From Shewanella zhangzhouensis (GTDB lineage Bacteria > Pseudomonadota > Gammaproteobacteria > Enterobacterales > Shewanellaceae), in NCBI RefSeq assembly GCF_019457615.1, contig NZ_CP080414.1, forward strand, positions 1,238,501 through 1,302,500: DNA of 64,000 bases, given 5' to 3'. The position numbers and the translations under genes were made by a program. Numbering within the stretch: position 1 is the stretch's first letter; each line of letters begins with the position of its first letter. Below the pieces are notes generated by a model, which saw only the letters and a program-made list of their open reading frames with translations, made no database searches and was not told the origin of the DNA. Positions 1 through 8,292 of this stretch are shown piece after piece.

Positions 1-933
1 GATGTCGGCTTCAACCCGCTCCCACATCAGGCCCGTCATGGGGTCCTGTTTTTCTTCAAATGTGCGGATAAGGTCTGGCGTTTTGGCGGCATCCAGCGAC
101 AGCTGAGCCGAGAGGATATTCACCCCAAAGTCGAAGTAAATCACCCGGCCTGCGCCCACGCGCTTGCGCCAGCCTTCGATGGCCACTTTTACGCGCTTGC
201 CGCTGGTTTCCAGCACCTTGACCCTGGTGGCCACGTTCAGGGTGCCCGCTTCTTCGGCGGTGGTGGCATCCAGATACAAAGGCTTGGTCAGGGCGCTGAA
301 GTAGCTTTCGCCCACACTTGGGGTGACGCCACTGCCCACTTCGGCAATCAGCTCAGGGGCGCGGGCGGTGCCCATATCTGGCAGCTTGTGGGCGATACCT
401 TTGTGGCAATCGATACAGGACTGGTCTATTTCGGCGGCGCGTTTCATCTGCTTTTGCGCCAGCGGTGACATGGTGTCCCACTTCATCGACTTGTAGTTGT
501 GACAGTTTTTACAGGCAAGGCTGTTGTCTCTATCGAAACGTTTCCACTCACGGCTCGCCATCTCAAGACGCTTGGCCTCAAACTTTTCGTCGGTACTCAC
601 GGTCTGGAACAGCCAGCCCCACACATCGTGGGACGCTTCCATCTTGCGGGCGATTTTACGGCTCCAGTCGTGGGGCACGTGGCAGTCGGGGCAGGTGGCA
701 CGCACGCCGGAGTGATTTGACCAATGCACAGTTTGTTGCAGCTCCTGATACGGCTTGCTTTCCATGCTGTGGCAGCTGATACAAAACTCTTCGGTATTGG
801 TGGCTTCCAGTGCGGTGTTAAAGCCGCCCCAGAACACGATACCCATGATAAAGGCGCTGATGGCAATAAAGCCCAGACTCAGGCTGAGTGCGGGCTTACC
901 GAGGGTTTGCCGGATAGAAGAGAACCATTTCAT
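1..933 (-). CDS. torC: TorC-like pentaheme c-type cytochrome (partial, C-terminus off the left edge)
   Basis: Membrane-anchored cytochrome of the NapC/NirT/TorC family, which passes electrons from menaquinol to a periplasmic TMAO reductase. The 311 codons in the window start at ATG 931-933 with a short cytoplasmic stretch and one transmembrane anchor (residues about 14-36). Four heme motifs follow in order: CISCH, CPDCH, CKNCH and CIDCH. After them comes a segment of about 100 residues without heme motifs, which matches the start of the extra C-terminal domain that separates TorC from the four-heme NapC. The fifth heme would lie beyond the edge. A TorE-like gene lies 18 bp upstream and a TorR box precedes it, which favours TorC over NapC. 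The reductase gene torA is expected further left but is not visible. Confidence 0.85.
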   Translation of the reverse strand, partial: MKWFSSIRQTLGKPALSLSLGFIAISAFIMGIVFWGGFNTALEATNTEEFCISCHSMESKPYQELQQTVHWSNHSGVRATCPDCHVPHDWSRKIARKMEASHDVWGWLFQTVSTDEKFEAKRLEMASREWKRFDRDNSLACKNCHNYKSMKWDTMSPLAQKQMKRAAEIDQSCIDCHKGIAHKLPDMGTARAPELIAEVGSGVTPSVGESYFSALTKPLYLDATTAEEAGTLNVATRVKVLETSGKRVKVAIEGWRKRVGAGRVIYFDFGVNILSAQLSLDAAKTPDLIRTFEEKQDPMTGLMWERVEADI

Positions 934-951
934 ATGCAATATCCTCGAAAA

Positions 952-1116
952 TCAGTGGGGCGCAACGCCGGTGACGGCCTGGTAAATCCAGAGCGCCAAA
1001 CCGTAGAGGCTGATGAAGGTGACGGTAAGTGCCGGAAAAAGCAGAAAAACAATAAAGCCTAAGCCGTTAAGCTCCCGGCTTCTGCTCTCCTTGGGGGATT
1101 GAGTGGGGTGTGACAT
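952..1116 (-). CDS. torE: TorE/NapE-family small membrane protein
   Basis: A 54-residue protein with a polar N-terminus (MSHPTQSPKESRSRELNG) and one long hydrophobic helix (about residues 19-49), the layout of the NapE/TorE family. In Shewanella species torE is the first gene of the torECAD operon; its molecular role is not established. The start ATG at 1114-1116 is preceded by a CGGAG ribosome-binding site, and the stop lies 18 bp before torC, so the two are almost certainly co-transcribed. Assignment rests on size, topology, position before torC and the TorR box upstream. Confidence 0.8.
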   Translation of the reverse strand: MSHPTQSPKESRSRELNGLGFIVFLLFPALTVTFISLYGLALWIYQAVTGVAPH

Positions 1117-1145
1117 GGACGCATCTCCGTTTCTTTGATGCGTCC
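1117..1145 (-). repeat. Inverted repeat abutting the torE start codon
   Basis: A perfect 9-bp inverted repeat, GGACGCATC / GATGCGTCC with an 11-nt loop, ends one base before the torE ATG. In RNA form the loop and 3' arm would hold the CGGAG ribosome-binding site. If the -10 at 1151-1146 is correct, transcription would begin inside the 5' arm, so the repeat could act on DNA instead. No function is assigned. Confidence 0.4.
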
Positions 1146-1161
1146 ACTATAAAAAAAGGTT

Positions 1162-1222
1162 GTGAATGGCCTTGCGGGCGGGCGTGAATGGCTTTTGATA
1201 AATTATGTAAAAATATGAACAG
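1162..1222 (-). promoter_or_regulatory. torE promoter region with TorR box
   Basis: On the minus strand, 1222-1213 reads CTGTTCATAT, an exact match to the TorR decamer (tor box) known from the Escherichia coli torC promoter. Two weaker TTCA-centred copies (GCCATTCAC) lie at 1192-1184 and 1170-1162. The TTCA cores are spaced 31 and 22 bp apart, close to whole helical turns. A -10-like TATAGT lies at 1151-1146. The whole array sits between the CBS gene's stop and torE. Confidence 0.65.
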
Positions 1223-1227
1223 AATGC

Positions 1228-1650
1228 TCAGGGGCGGTGACCAAGGTGGCTGTAGGCCCTGAGCAAATCCCTCCAGGTGATGATGCCGACGAGCTTGCCG
1301 TCTTCCAGCACCGGCAGCGAACCAATGCCGAACTCCAGCATCAGTAAACTGGCGTCATCCAATGATTTATGGGGGGCTATGGTCACAGGATCGCGGGTCA
1401 TGACCTGATGCACCCGCTTTTGCAGGGTTTCCTGATCGCGGGTGGTTTCGCCAATAGCGCCGAGATGGGGGCTGATGGCCCGCAGCAGATCCCGCTCCGA
1501 CAGCATGCCGCTCAGGCTGCCATCTTCATCCACCACAGGCAGGTGATGAAAACTCGCCTGATCAAAGATTTCCTTTGCCAGCACCAGACGGTCGTCCATT
1601 TCGATGGTCACCAGGCGGGTGATCATAATATCGGCAATCAAGAGTTCCAT
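1228..1650 (-). CDS. Tandem CBS-domain protein
   Basis: A 140-residue protein made almost entirely of two CBS motifs (about residues 7-60 and 80-135), the Bateman module that binds adenosyl ligands and senses energy state. The repeats show the usual pattern of a TRD/V-TI start and a GI(I)T-WRDLL or GMLSERDLL end. There is no attached enzyme or channel domain, so it probably regulates a partner. It starts at ATG 1650. It ends 6 bp from the tor box, so it forms its own unit upstream of the tor operon. The partner is unknown. Confidence 0.8.
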   Translation of the reverse strand: MELLIADIMITRLVTIEMDDRLVLAKEIFDQASFHHLPVVDEDGSLSGMLSERDLLRAISPHLGAIGETTRDQETLQKRVHQVMTRDPVTIAPHKSLDDASLLMLEFGIGSLPVLEDGKLVGIITWRDLLRAYSHLGHRP

Positions 1651-1686
1651 AACCTACCCCAGAGAAATCCTGTTTCTCTAGGTATA

Positions 1687-3447
1687 TCAGACTCCTTCGT
1701 CCTCTGCGAGCACTGGCTGGGCATTTTCTGGCCTGTGTACGCCCAAATATCGCTCGCGTTTTTTATCTTTCAGGCGGGTCAGATCCACTGTCACCAGCCC
1801 ATCGACACAGTGACCAAAGTCCGGGTCAACACCGAATGCGGCAAAGGAAACGCCGCCCTCATGGCAGAGTTCTGTGTACTGTTTGTAGAGGGTGGGCACG
1901 GCTACGCCCATGCCAGACAGCGTATGCTTCAGGCGTTTAAAGGCATCCTCCATGGGCAGTCCCTCATACAGCTCGTCAAGCTCGCGCCGACGCTCATCAG
2001 ACAGTCTGAATGCCTGTTTTGGGGTTGCCAGTTGGGTGTTGGCACCGTAATAACGGCCATAAAAATCCACCAACATTTCTCTGGCTGCCAGGGGTAACTG
2101 GCCACTGATGGACACCGGGCCGAACAAATAGCGATATTGCGGGTTGCGGGCGAGGAAGGCGCCGATACCAAACCAGAGGTAGTCCAGACTGCGTTTGCCC
2201 CAGTACCTTGGCTGCACGAAACTGCGGCCCAGCTCCAACCCCTCGGCAAAGCAGGGGGCAAAGGCATCCGTGTAATCAAACAGGCTTTGGCTATAGAGGC
2301 TGTTGACGCCCAGCTCTTGATGCAGCTTGCCGGCACTGGCAAAACGGTACGCGCCCACCACTTCCAGCGCCTCTTTGTCCCACAGCACCAGATGCAGGTA
2401 GTGGCTGTCGAAGGCATCTATGTCACGGCGCTTGCCTGTACCTTCGCCCACAGCCCTGAAGGCCTGCTCCCGCAAACGGCCAATCTCGCGCATGATGGGG
2501 TTTGAACCCTGATGCTGGTACAGGTAAATGGCTTTTCCATCCTGGGTGGTCCCCAAATGCTCGCAGGCGCCAAGCGCCGCTTTTAACTCGGCGCGGCACT
2601 CGGGGCGGGCAATGGGACTTTGGGTTTTGAACAGCGGCGGACGGTTTTTACCGATGCGATACAGGTGGTTTTTCAGCAGGGTGACTTTGGTTTTGAGGTC
2701 AAAGTCCTTTGCCTTGAGCGCGTCCAGGGCGATGAGTTCACCAATGCGGATGGGCATGGTGCGCTGTTTTTGGCGGAACATTTCTTTCACCAGCAGCAGG
2801 GTGGAAAGGGGTTTGTAAATCATGGAGGTGCCGTAGAAAGTGGCCGAGTTGCGGGCATCGGCAAACATGGGAAGCAGCGGCGCATCACAGGCCTGGGCGA
2901 TTTTCAAAAATCCGCTTTGCCACTGGGTGTCCCTGACACCATTGGGGCGCAGTCGGGAGACTTCGCCAGCGGGGAAGATAAGCAGGGCGCCATCGTTTTG
3001 CAGGTGGCGATGAATAGCTTCCAGATGCTGTTTGGGGGTGCCGCCGCCCATGTTGCGCACTGGCAACAGTATGGGATGGAGGGGCTCGATGGCCATCAGG
3101 ATTTCGTTGGCCACCACCTTGATGTCGGGGCGAATTTCACCAACGAGCTTTATCATCGCCAGCGCGTCCAGTGAGCCGATGGGGTGATTGGCAAAAATCA
3201 CCACCCGGCCTTTGGCCGGAATATTATCCAGGTCGCTGTCGGGCACGGTAAAGCTGAAGTTGAGGGTTTCCAGCACGGCACCGGCAAAATCGACACCCTG
3301 CATAAAGGCAAATTCGGCGGCAATGCGGTTGCATTCTTCTTCGTGGAGTAAAAAACGGAGGGCCGCCGACACAGGGCGTTTCAACCAGCGGCTTGCCGAG
3401 ATACCGGGCAGGCGGGTGTCTATCAGATTATCTACGGTAAAAATCAT
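1687..3447 (-). CDS. olsF: OlsF-like bifunctional acyltransferase (ornithine lipid synthesis type)
   Basis: A 586-residue protein with two acyltransferase halves. The N-terminal half has the PlsC-type signature NHPIGSLD (His88, Asp94) and FPAGEVSR (about 158-165). The C-terminal half (about 300-470) resembles the GNAT-like hemolysin/OlsB family, with VVGAYRF and ELGRSFV motifs. This order matches OlsF, which makes ornithine lipid by N-acylating ornithine and then O-acylating the product. The H-x5-D spacing is the variant seen in the hemolysin-related family rather than the usual H-x4-D. I chose ATG 3447, with AGGA seven bases upstream, over a TTG at 3468 that would overlap the previous gene. 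It follows the metallophosphatase gene by 13 bp, in one operon. Substrate is inferred from domain order only. Confidence 0.7.
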   Translation of the reverse strand: MIFTVDNLIDTRLPGISASRWLKRPVSAALRFLLHEEECNRIAAEFAFMQGVDFAGAVLETLNFSFTVPDSDLDNIPAKGRVVIFANHPIGSLDALAMIKLVGEIRPDIKVVANEILMAIEPLHPILLPVRNMGGGTPKQHLEAIHRHLQNDGALLIFPAGEVSRLRPNGVRDTQWQSGFLKIAQACDAPLLPMFADARNSATFYGTSMIYKPLSTLLLVKEMFRQKQRTMPIRIGELIALDALKAKDFDLKTKVTLLKNHLYRIGKNRPPLFKTQSPIARPECRAELKAALGACEHLGTTQDGKAIYLYQHQGSNPIMREIGRLREQAFRAVGEGTGKRRDIDAFDSHYLHLVLWDKEALEVVGAYRFASAGKLHQELGVNSLYSQSLFDYTDAFAPCFAEGLELGRSFVQPRYWGKRSLDYLWFGIGAFLARNPQYRYLFGPVSISGQLPLAAREMLVDFYGRYYGANTQLATPKQAFRLSDERRRELDELYEGLPMEDAFKRLKHTLSGMGVAVPTLYKQYTELCHEGGVSFAAFGVDPDFGHCVDGLVTVDLTRLKDKKRERYLGVHRPENAQPVLAEDEGV

Positions 3448-3460
3448 ATCTGGTCCTGTT

Positions 3461-4309
3461 TCAGGCAACCCTTACGCGGGCCTTGCTTGTGTTGTTGAGC
3501 AGCACTTCCTGCTCCAGCTCCAGCCGGTGTTCGGCGTGGTTCCACCTGAGCAGTTGGAAGTTTCCCTGGGGTGTTTCGGCAATCAGGGTGGTGTTTTCCA
3601 CCCAGTCACCTGTGTTGGCATAAATCAATGGTCCCTGCTCGATAAGCGCAGGCTGGTGGATATGGCCACACACCAGCATGTCTGCTCCCTGGCGGGCACA
3701 GTGCTTGAGGGCGACTTCACGGTACTTGCTGATGGCGGCCTGTGCCTTGCTGACCCTGGCTTTGATGTAACCGGCCAGGGACCAATAGGGGTAACCCAGC
3801 AATTTGCGACAGCGGTGCAGTGCCCGGTTGAGCCACAGCAGCAGGTCATAGAGGTTGTCGCCGAGACGGGCGTGGAAACGGCCTATGGCTATCTCGGCAT
3901 CAAAATCGTCGCCGTGAATAGTCAGTACGTCCAGCCCGGTGCGGCTGTGGTGTCTGTGACTGCGCTCGATGTGAATGCCACGAAAGCTGATGCCATGAAA
4001 GCGGCGAAACCACTCGTCATGATTTCCGGGCACGTAGACGATATCTGTGCCTTGCTCAGCCAGTGACAGCAGCAGCTCCAGCAATTGTCTGTGGCTTTCC
4101 GGCCAAAAACTGCGGCGTTTGAGGGCCCAAAGATCGACGATATCGCCGGCGAGAATGAGTTTGTCGTAATGGTAGGATGAAAGCAGGCTAAGGAGGGGAC
4201 CGGCCTGGCAGTCGGGCGTACCCAGGTGTACATCCGAAATCCACAGGCAGCGAAAGTGTCCCAGTGCTCCGCGGCGCTGTGTGGCAGAAGCGGCTTTATT
4301 GGTGTCCAT
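3461..4309 (-). CDS. LpxH-like calcineurin-type metallophosphatase (COG2908 family)
   Basis: A 282-residue metallophosphatase related to UDP-2,3-diacylglucosamine hydrolase. All metal-binding motifs are present: SDVHLG (Asp26, His28), AGDIVD (55-58), GNHDEW (95-100), HGDDFD (132-137) and GHIHQP (215-220). It is longer than the roughly 240-residue LpxH and belongs to the side branch usually annotated only by family, so I do not call it lpxH. No signal peptide is seen, so it should act in the cytoplasm or at the inner membrane. It lies directly before the OlsF-like gene, which suggests a role in lipid or phospho-lipid turnover; the substrate is unknown. Confidence 0.75.
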   Translation of the reverse strand: MDTNKAASATQRRGALGHFRCLWISDVHLGTPDCQAGPLLSLLSSYHYDKLILAGDIVDLWALKRRSFWPESHRQLLELLLSLAEQGTDIVYVPGNHDEWFRRFHGISFRGIHIERSHRHHSRTGLDVLTIHGDDFDAEIAIGRFHARLGDNLYDLLLWLNRALHRCRKLLGYPYWSLAGYIKARVSKAQAAISKYREVALKHCARQGADMLVCGHIHQPALIEQGPLIYANTGDWVENTTLIAETPQGNFQLLRWNHAEHRLELEQEVLLNNTSKARVRVA

Positions 4310-4409
4310 ATCGGCTCCAAACCCTTGGGATGCTTACAGCCTAAGGAAAGGGTTTGACCGACAAATGACAGCCCTGTGACTTTCTGATGACAGGCTATGT
4401 GCTGACAGC

Positions 4410-7400
4410 TTAGTGAGGGCGGGTCAGCTCCATGCTTTTGGGCAGGCGAATGATGAAATGGGCTCCCTGATTGGGGGCGGTAATCAGTTCGATGCCGCCT
4501 TCGAGCACCTGATGAACCAGGTTGTAAACGATATTCATGCCAAGGCCGCTGCCGCCCTTGCCGCGTTTGGTGGTGAAGAAGGGGGTGAAGATATTGTCCT
4601 GGATTTCCTGACTCATACCGCAGCCATCATCACGGTAATCCAGCACTATGCCCTCAGGGGTTCGCTTGATGGTAAGCCGCAGGGTACCGCTGCGGCCATC
4701 CGGGTAGGCGTGGACAATGGAGTTGTTAAACAAGTTGCTGATAATTTGATAGAAAATGCCGGGATTGCTGTTCACCAACAACTGAGGATCGCACTCGTAG
4801 CTGTATTTGTGAGGGGTACGGGATAACAAGGGATTGAGGGACAGAAATATCTCATCCACGTATTGGCTTAAGTCGAACTCCCGCAGCTCTTCATGGGACT
4901 GGTCGACCGATACCTTTTTGAAGCTGCTGATGAGTTTGGCCGCCCGCTCCAGATTGGTGAGCATCAGCTTGCAGCAGTCATTCACTTCACTCTGGTACAG
5001 CACGAAGTCATCTTCATCCACTTCCCCCTTTTCAAAGGCGGCGGTAAATTCTCTCACCCTGTCCTGCAGGTGGGAAGCCGCAGTAACCGAAATGCCGATG
5101 GGGGTGTTTACTTCGTGGGTAATACTGGCCACGAGGCCGCCGAGGGTGGCCATTTTTTCTTTATCCAAGAGTTCGTCACGGGTTTGGCGAAGTTCCTCAA
5201 GCAAAGTATTGAGCTCTTCATTTTTGGCCTGCAGTTCCTGAGTTCTCTCGGTAACCCTTTGTTCCAGCCCGGCATTGAGCTGTCGTAGTGCCTCTTCGGC
5301 TTCCTTGAGCCGTTGAATGTTTTTGATGGTGCCCATAATCCGCTCGGGGCGGCCGGTTTGGTCGCGGGAAATGACTTTGCCGTGATTGAGCACCCACAGC
5401 CACTGGTCTTCACTTGTTCGGCCACGGTAGCTCACTTCAAATTCATCCAACCCGTGGTAGAGGCACTCATCCATCACAGTTCTGGCGCTGGCGACATCAT
5501 CGGGATGAATAACCGCCAACAGGGTGTTGGCCAGATTCAGTTCCTGGAGCGGGTAGCTTAAATACGTATTGGAGCGGGTGAGCCGCTGGGCGGCAATCTC
5601 CCAATCCCAGAACTCATCGCCACTGCTGGAGAGCGCCTGCTGCAAACGCTGCTCACTGACGGCTATCTTGTCCATGAGTGCCATTTTGGCGCGGTATTTG
5701 GACAATTTCATGTACAGCAGTAGCCCCAAAATACCTGTTGCCATAAGTAAATACAGACCATAGGCCCACCAGGTTTGCCATGGCGCGGCTTCGATGGTGA
5801 TACCCATGGCCGTGATGGGGCTTTGGGCACCGTCGATATTCCTGGCCCTGACTTCAAATTGGTACTGCCCGGGGCTCAGGCCGGTAAAGGTGGCCTGTTG
5901 CAGGTTGTTGTCATTAAACCAGTTGTCATCCAGGCCGAGCATGCGGTATTCGTAGCTGAGTTGGTCGGCATCGGTGAGCGCTGCCGATTGATAGCCAAGG
6001 GCAAACAGGCTGTCTGTGTGACTGACTCTCAGTGAAGCCGGTTTACCCGTGCCAGCGGGGGATTGGGGCAAGGCGGCCGGTTGGTTCATTAACATCAGGC
6101 TCTGAATCGATGGTGCCCTCGGAGGGGCTCGTCTTGGCAGATCCTCCGGGTGTATATGGTTGAAACCGTTAATCCCGCCAAGGTACAGGCTGTTGTCCCG
6201 GTCGAGAAAGGCGGCACCAAAGTTGAATTCGTTGTCCTGCAGGCCATCTTCTTTGGTAAAACTGCGTACCTTGCCAGTACGGGTGTCGATAACACTCAAG
6301 CCACTGGCGGTACCGGCCCAAAGCCTGTGATGATTATCCAGTATCATCAGATAGACCACATCGCCTATTAACCCCCTGGATTTGTCGATTCTGTCTACGG
6401 CCATGGTTTGGGTATCGAGGGAAAATACTCCGTTGTCTGATGCCAGCCATAGCTTGCCATCATCCTCCATATAAATGGAAAACAGATGGTTACTGGGTAA
6501 AGCAGGGGTTGAGTCCGTGTTGAAGTGCCGGTATTGGCCTTGGGTATCCAGCATAGCGAGGCCGCCGCCGTAGGTGGCTATCCAAAGCGTGCCATCTTTG
6601 CTTTGGGCCATACCTGTCACCTGATCTTCCGGCAGCACATTATTGTTGCTTCTGTCGATGGCGCTGAACTGGCCACTGTTTACGTCCATGCGCGCCACGC
6701 CGCCATCCAGGGTGGTTATCCAAAATTGCTGGTCAGCATCGCGAAACAGGCTGTACAGGGTGTTGCTTGGCAGGCTGGCGTTGTTGCCGGGGGCGTGGCG
6801 ATATTGCCGGAAACTCTGCCGGTCTTTACTGATAATCACCAGACCGAGGCCTCGGGTGCCTATCCACAGCTGGCCGTCGTCATCTTCCCTGATAAAACTG
6901 ATAAAGGCCTGTGTCAGCTCCGGCAGAGGCAAATCATGGGGAAGAAACCCCAATATTTCGCCTTCGACAGACTCCTTTGCCCTCAGTAGACCCCCGGTTG
7001 AGCCCACCCAGAGTTGTCCCTGATTGTCGCGAAAGAAGCTGCGGATGTCGCTGTTTTGCAGATTATCTTTCTCAAAGCTCTGGCCATGGATGTGCCTGAG
7101 TTGCCTTGATGGTAACGACAAACGGGCAATTCCGGCACTGCGGGAGCCAATCCACAATTGTTGATCCTCATCCAGCCACAGGCGGGTGAGCGTTTGGTTG
7201 CTGAGGCTGCGGTAATCTGCGGGGGAATGTTCGTAGCGCTCAAGCCGCCGGTTGCCAATATCCAGCTCGGCGAGGCCTGCACCTGCGGTTGAAATCCACA
7301 GGTGTCCCTGGGTGTCTGTGGTTGAGGGGGCGTTTGCTGTTTCCCCGCTGTGGCGGTGATTACTGTGGCTGTGCTCATCCAGTAAGAGATCGGCAATGGC

Positions 7401-8162
7401 AACCCGGGTGATGTCTGATGGAAAGAGATTGCTGAAGTCCTCCAGGGAGTCATCCTCCTGACGGTATCGCAGCAGCTCCATTTTTTCTGTGCCAAGCCAC
7501 AGGTTTCCTGCGGGGTCGGTTGTCATGGCAGAAACCGTTAAGCCTTTAAGCTTATCCGGGCTCCAGGTTTGCCCATCCGGTTTCAGGTGGGAGACACCGC
7601 CAGACATGGCAAGCCAAAATCCGCCCCGCCCATCGGCCGTGATACCCAATACGTTACCGCTGCCCGCTATCTTATGGGTCTTGACCACCCGGCCTGCATC
7701 CGGAGAAAACTCCAGCACACCCAGTTTATCTGTGGCCAGCCACAACGCGCCCGAAGTATCTTCGCTGATGCCGGTGAAACGGACATTGGGAATACCCGCC
7801 TCGGCGCCGAACACCTTGAAGGTATCTGTGAGTGGCTGATAGAGGTTAATCCCCGCGTTTTCGGTCAGTAGCCAGAGTTCCCCCTTGGCGGAGAGATGTA
7901 AAAAGGAAATATCGTTTGCCGATGGTCCGCTAGGTGCATCGCTTTGGGTGTAAATTTTAAAGTGTTTACCGTCGTATCTGTTGAGCCCTGCCTGGGTGGC
8001 AATCCACAGATATCCCCGGGAGTCTGTGACCAGATCATTGACGGTATTCATGGACAAGCCGTGTTCGGCTTCCAGGGTTTGAAAGGCGGGTTTATAGCCG
8101 TATGCACCGGCGCAAAGCAGTGAGCAACACAGGAGAATGAGGGAGGAAAGAATCAGCTTCAC
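4410..8162 (-). CDS. Propeller-domain sensor histidine kinase with PAS domain
   Basis: A 1250-residue membrane sensor kinase. It starts at GTG 8162, with AAAGGG upstream, and has a signal-peptide-like N-terminus. Roughly residues 25-700 hold repeated two-component-propeller units with the GxLWIGT / LWLAT signature, followed by a Y_Y_Y domain (about 710-785), one transmembrane helix (about 790-812), a PAS domain (about 830-945), a coiled coil, a HisKA-like region with phospho-acceptor His1016 (THEVNTP) and a HATPase with DDGCGM and the GSGLGM box. There is no receiver or DNA-binding domain, so it is not the hybrid type common in Bacteroides. A separate response regulator is required and none is adjacent. 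The ligand is unknown. Confidence 0.88.
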   Translation of the reverse strand: MKLILSSLILLCCSLLCAGAYGYKPAFQTLEAEHGLSMNTVNDLVTDSRGYLWIATQAGLNRYDGKHFKIYTQSDAPSGPSANDISFLHLSAKGELWLLTENAGINLYQPLTDTFKVFGAEAGIPNVRFTGISEDTSGALWLATDKLGVLEFSPDAGRVVKTHKIAGSGNVLGITADGRGGFWLAMSGGVSHLKPDGQTWSPDKLKGLTVSAMTTDPAGNLWLGTEKMELLRYRQEDDSLEDFSNLFPSDITRVAIADLLLDEHSHSNHRHSGETANAPSTTDTQGHLWISTAGAGLAELDIGNRRLERYEHSPADYRSLSNQTLTRLWLDEDQQLWIGSRSAGIARLSLPSRQLRHIHGQSFEKDNLQNSDIRSFFRDNQGQLWVGSTGGLLRAKESVEGEILGFLPHDLPLPELTQAFISFIREDDDGQLWIGTRGLGLVIISKDRQSFRQYRHAPGNNASLPSNTLYSLFRDADQQFWITTLDGGVARMDVNSGQFSAIDRSNNNVLPEDQVTGMAQSKDGTLWIATYGGGLAMLDTQGQYRHFNTDSTPALPSNHLFSIYMEDDGKLWLASDNGVFSLDTQTMAVDRIDKSRGLIGDVVYLMILDNHHRLWAGTASGLSVIDTRTGKVRSFTKEDGLQDNEFNFGAAFLDRDNSLYLGGINGFNHIHPEDLPRRAPPRAPSIQSLMLMNQPAALPQSPAGTGKPASLRVSHTDSLFALGYQSAALTDADQLSYEYRMLGLDDNWFNDNNLQQATFTGLSPGQYQFEVRARNIDGAQSPITAMGITIEAAPWQTWWAYGLYLLMATGILGLLLYMKLSKYRAKMALMDKIAVSEQRLQQALSSSGDEFWDWEIAAQRLTRSNTYLSYPLQELNLANTLLAVIHPDDVASARTVMDECLYHGLDEFEVSYRGRTSEDQWLWVLNHGKVISRDQTGRPERIMGTIKNIQRLKEAEEALRQLNAGLEQRVTERTQELQAKNEELNTLLEELRQTRDELLDKEKMATLGGLVASITHEVNTPIGISVTAASHLQDRVREFTAAFEKGEVDEDDFVLYQSEVNDCCKLMLTNLERAAKLISSFKKVSVDQSHEELREFDLSQYVDEIFLSLNPLLSRTPHKYSYECDPQLLVNSNPGIFYQIISNLFNNSIVHAYPDGRSGTLRLTIKRTPEGIVLDYRDDGCGMSQEIQDNIFTPFFTTKRGKGGSGLGMNIVYNLVHQVLEGGIELITAPNQGAHFIIRLPKSMELTRPH

Positions 8163-8200
8163 TTACAAAACCCTTTGATTAAGTAGTTAAAGTGTAGAAG

Positions 8201-8250
8201 CTGAAGACAAAGATGCGAGCCTGAAAACAAAGTTGCGAGCCTGAAAACAA
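8201..8250. repeat. 20-bp tandem direct repeat upstream of the propeller kinase
   Basis: Copies at 8201-8220 and 8221-8240 differ at only two of 20 positions (unit CTGAARACAAAGWTGCGAGC), and a third half copy covers 8241-8250. The repeats lie 39-88 bp before the kinase start codon and run into the terminator of the upstream gene. The 20-bp period (about two helical turns) is typical of tandem regulator boxes, but slippage duplication is equally possible. Confidence 0.7.
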
Positions 8251-8273
8251 AAACCGGCGCCAGGCGCCGGTTT
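8251..8273 (-). terminator. Rho-independent terminator after the YjiH-type gene
   Basis: A perfect 11-bp inverted repeat, AAACCGGCGCC / GGCGCCGGTTT with a 1-nt centre, is followed on the minus strand by TTTTTGTTTTC. It lies about 20 bp beyond the stop of the gene at 8293-9651. Confidence 0.85.
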
Positions 8274-8292
8274 GTTATGCTCAGGTTCGGGC

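Noticed and set aside
1..933. NapC/NirT identity for the first gene
   Set aside because: The sequence continues well past four hemes into an extra domain and is preceded by torE and a tor box, so TorC fits better.
1661..1679. Small inverted repeat AGAGAAA / TTTCTCT between the OlsF-like and CBS genes
   Set aside because: Seven A/T-rich pairs without a T-run; too weak to name.
3461..4309. Calling the metallophosphatase lpxH
   Set aside because: It is longer than LpxH and sits in a different context; the essential lpxH is likely elsewhere, so only the family is given.
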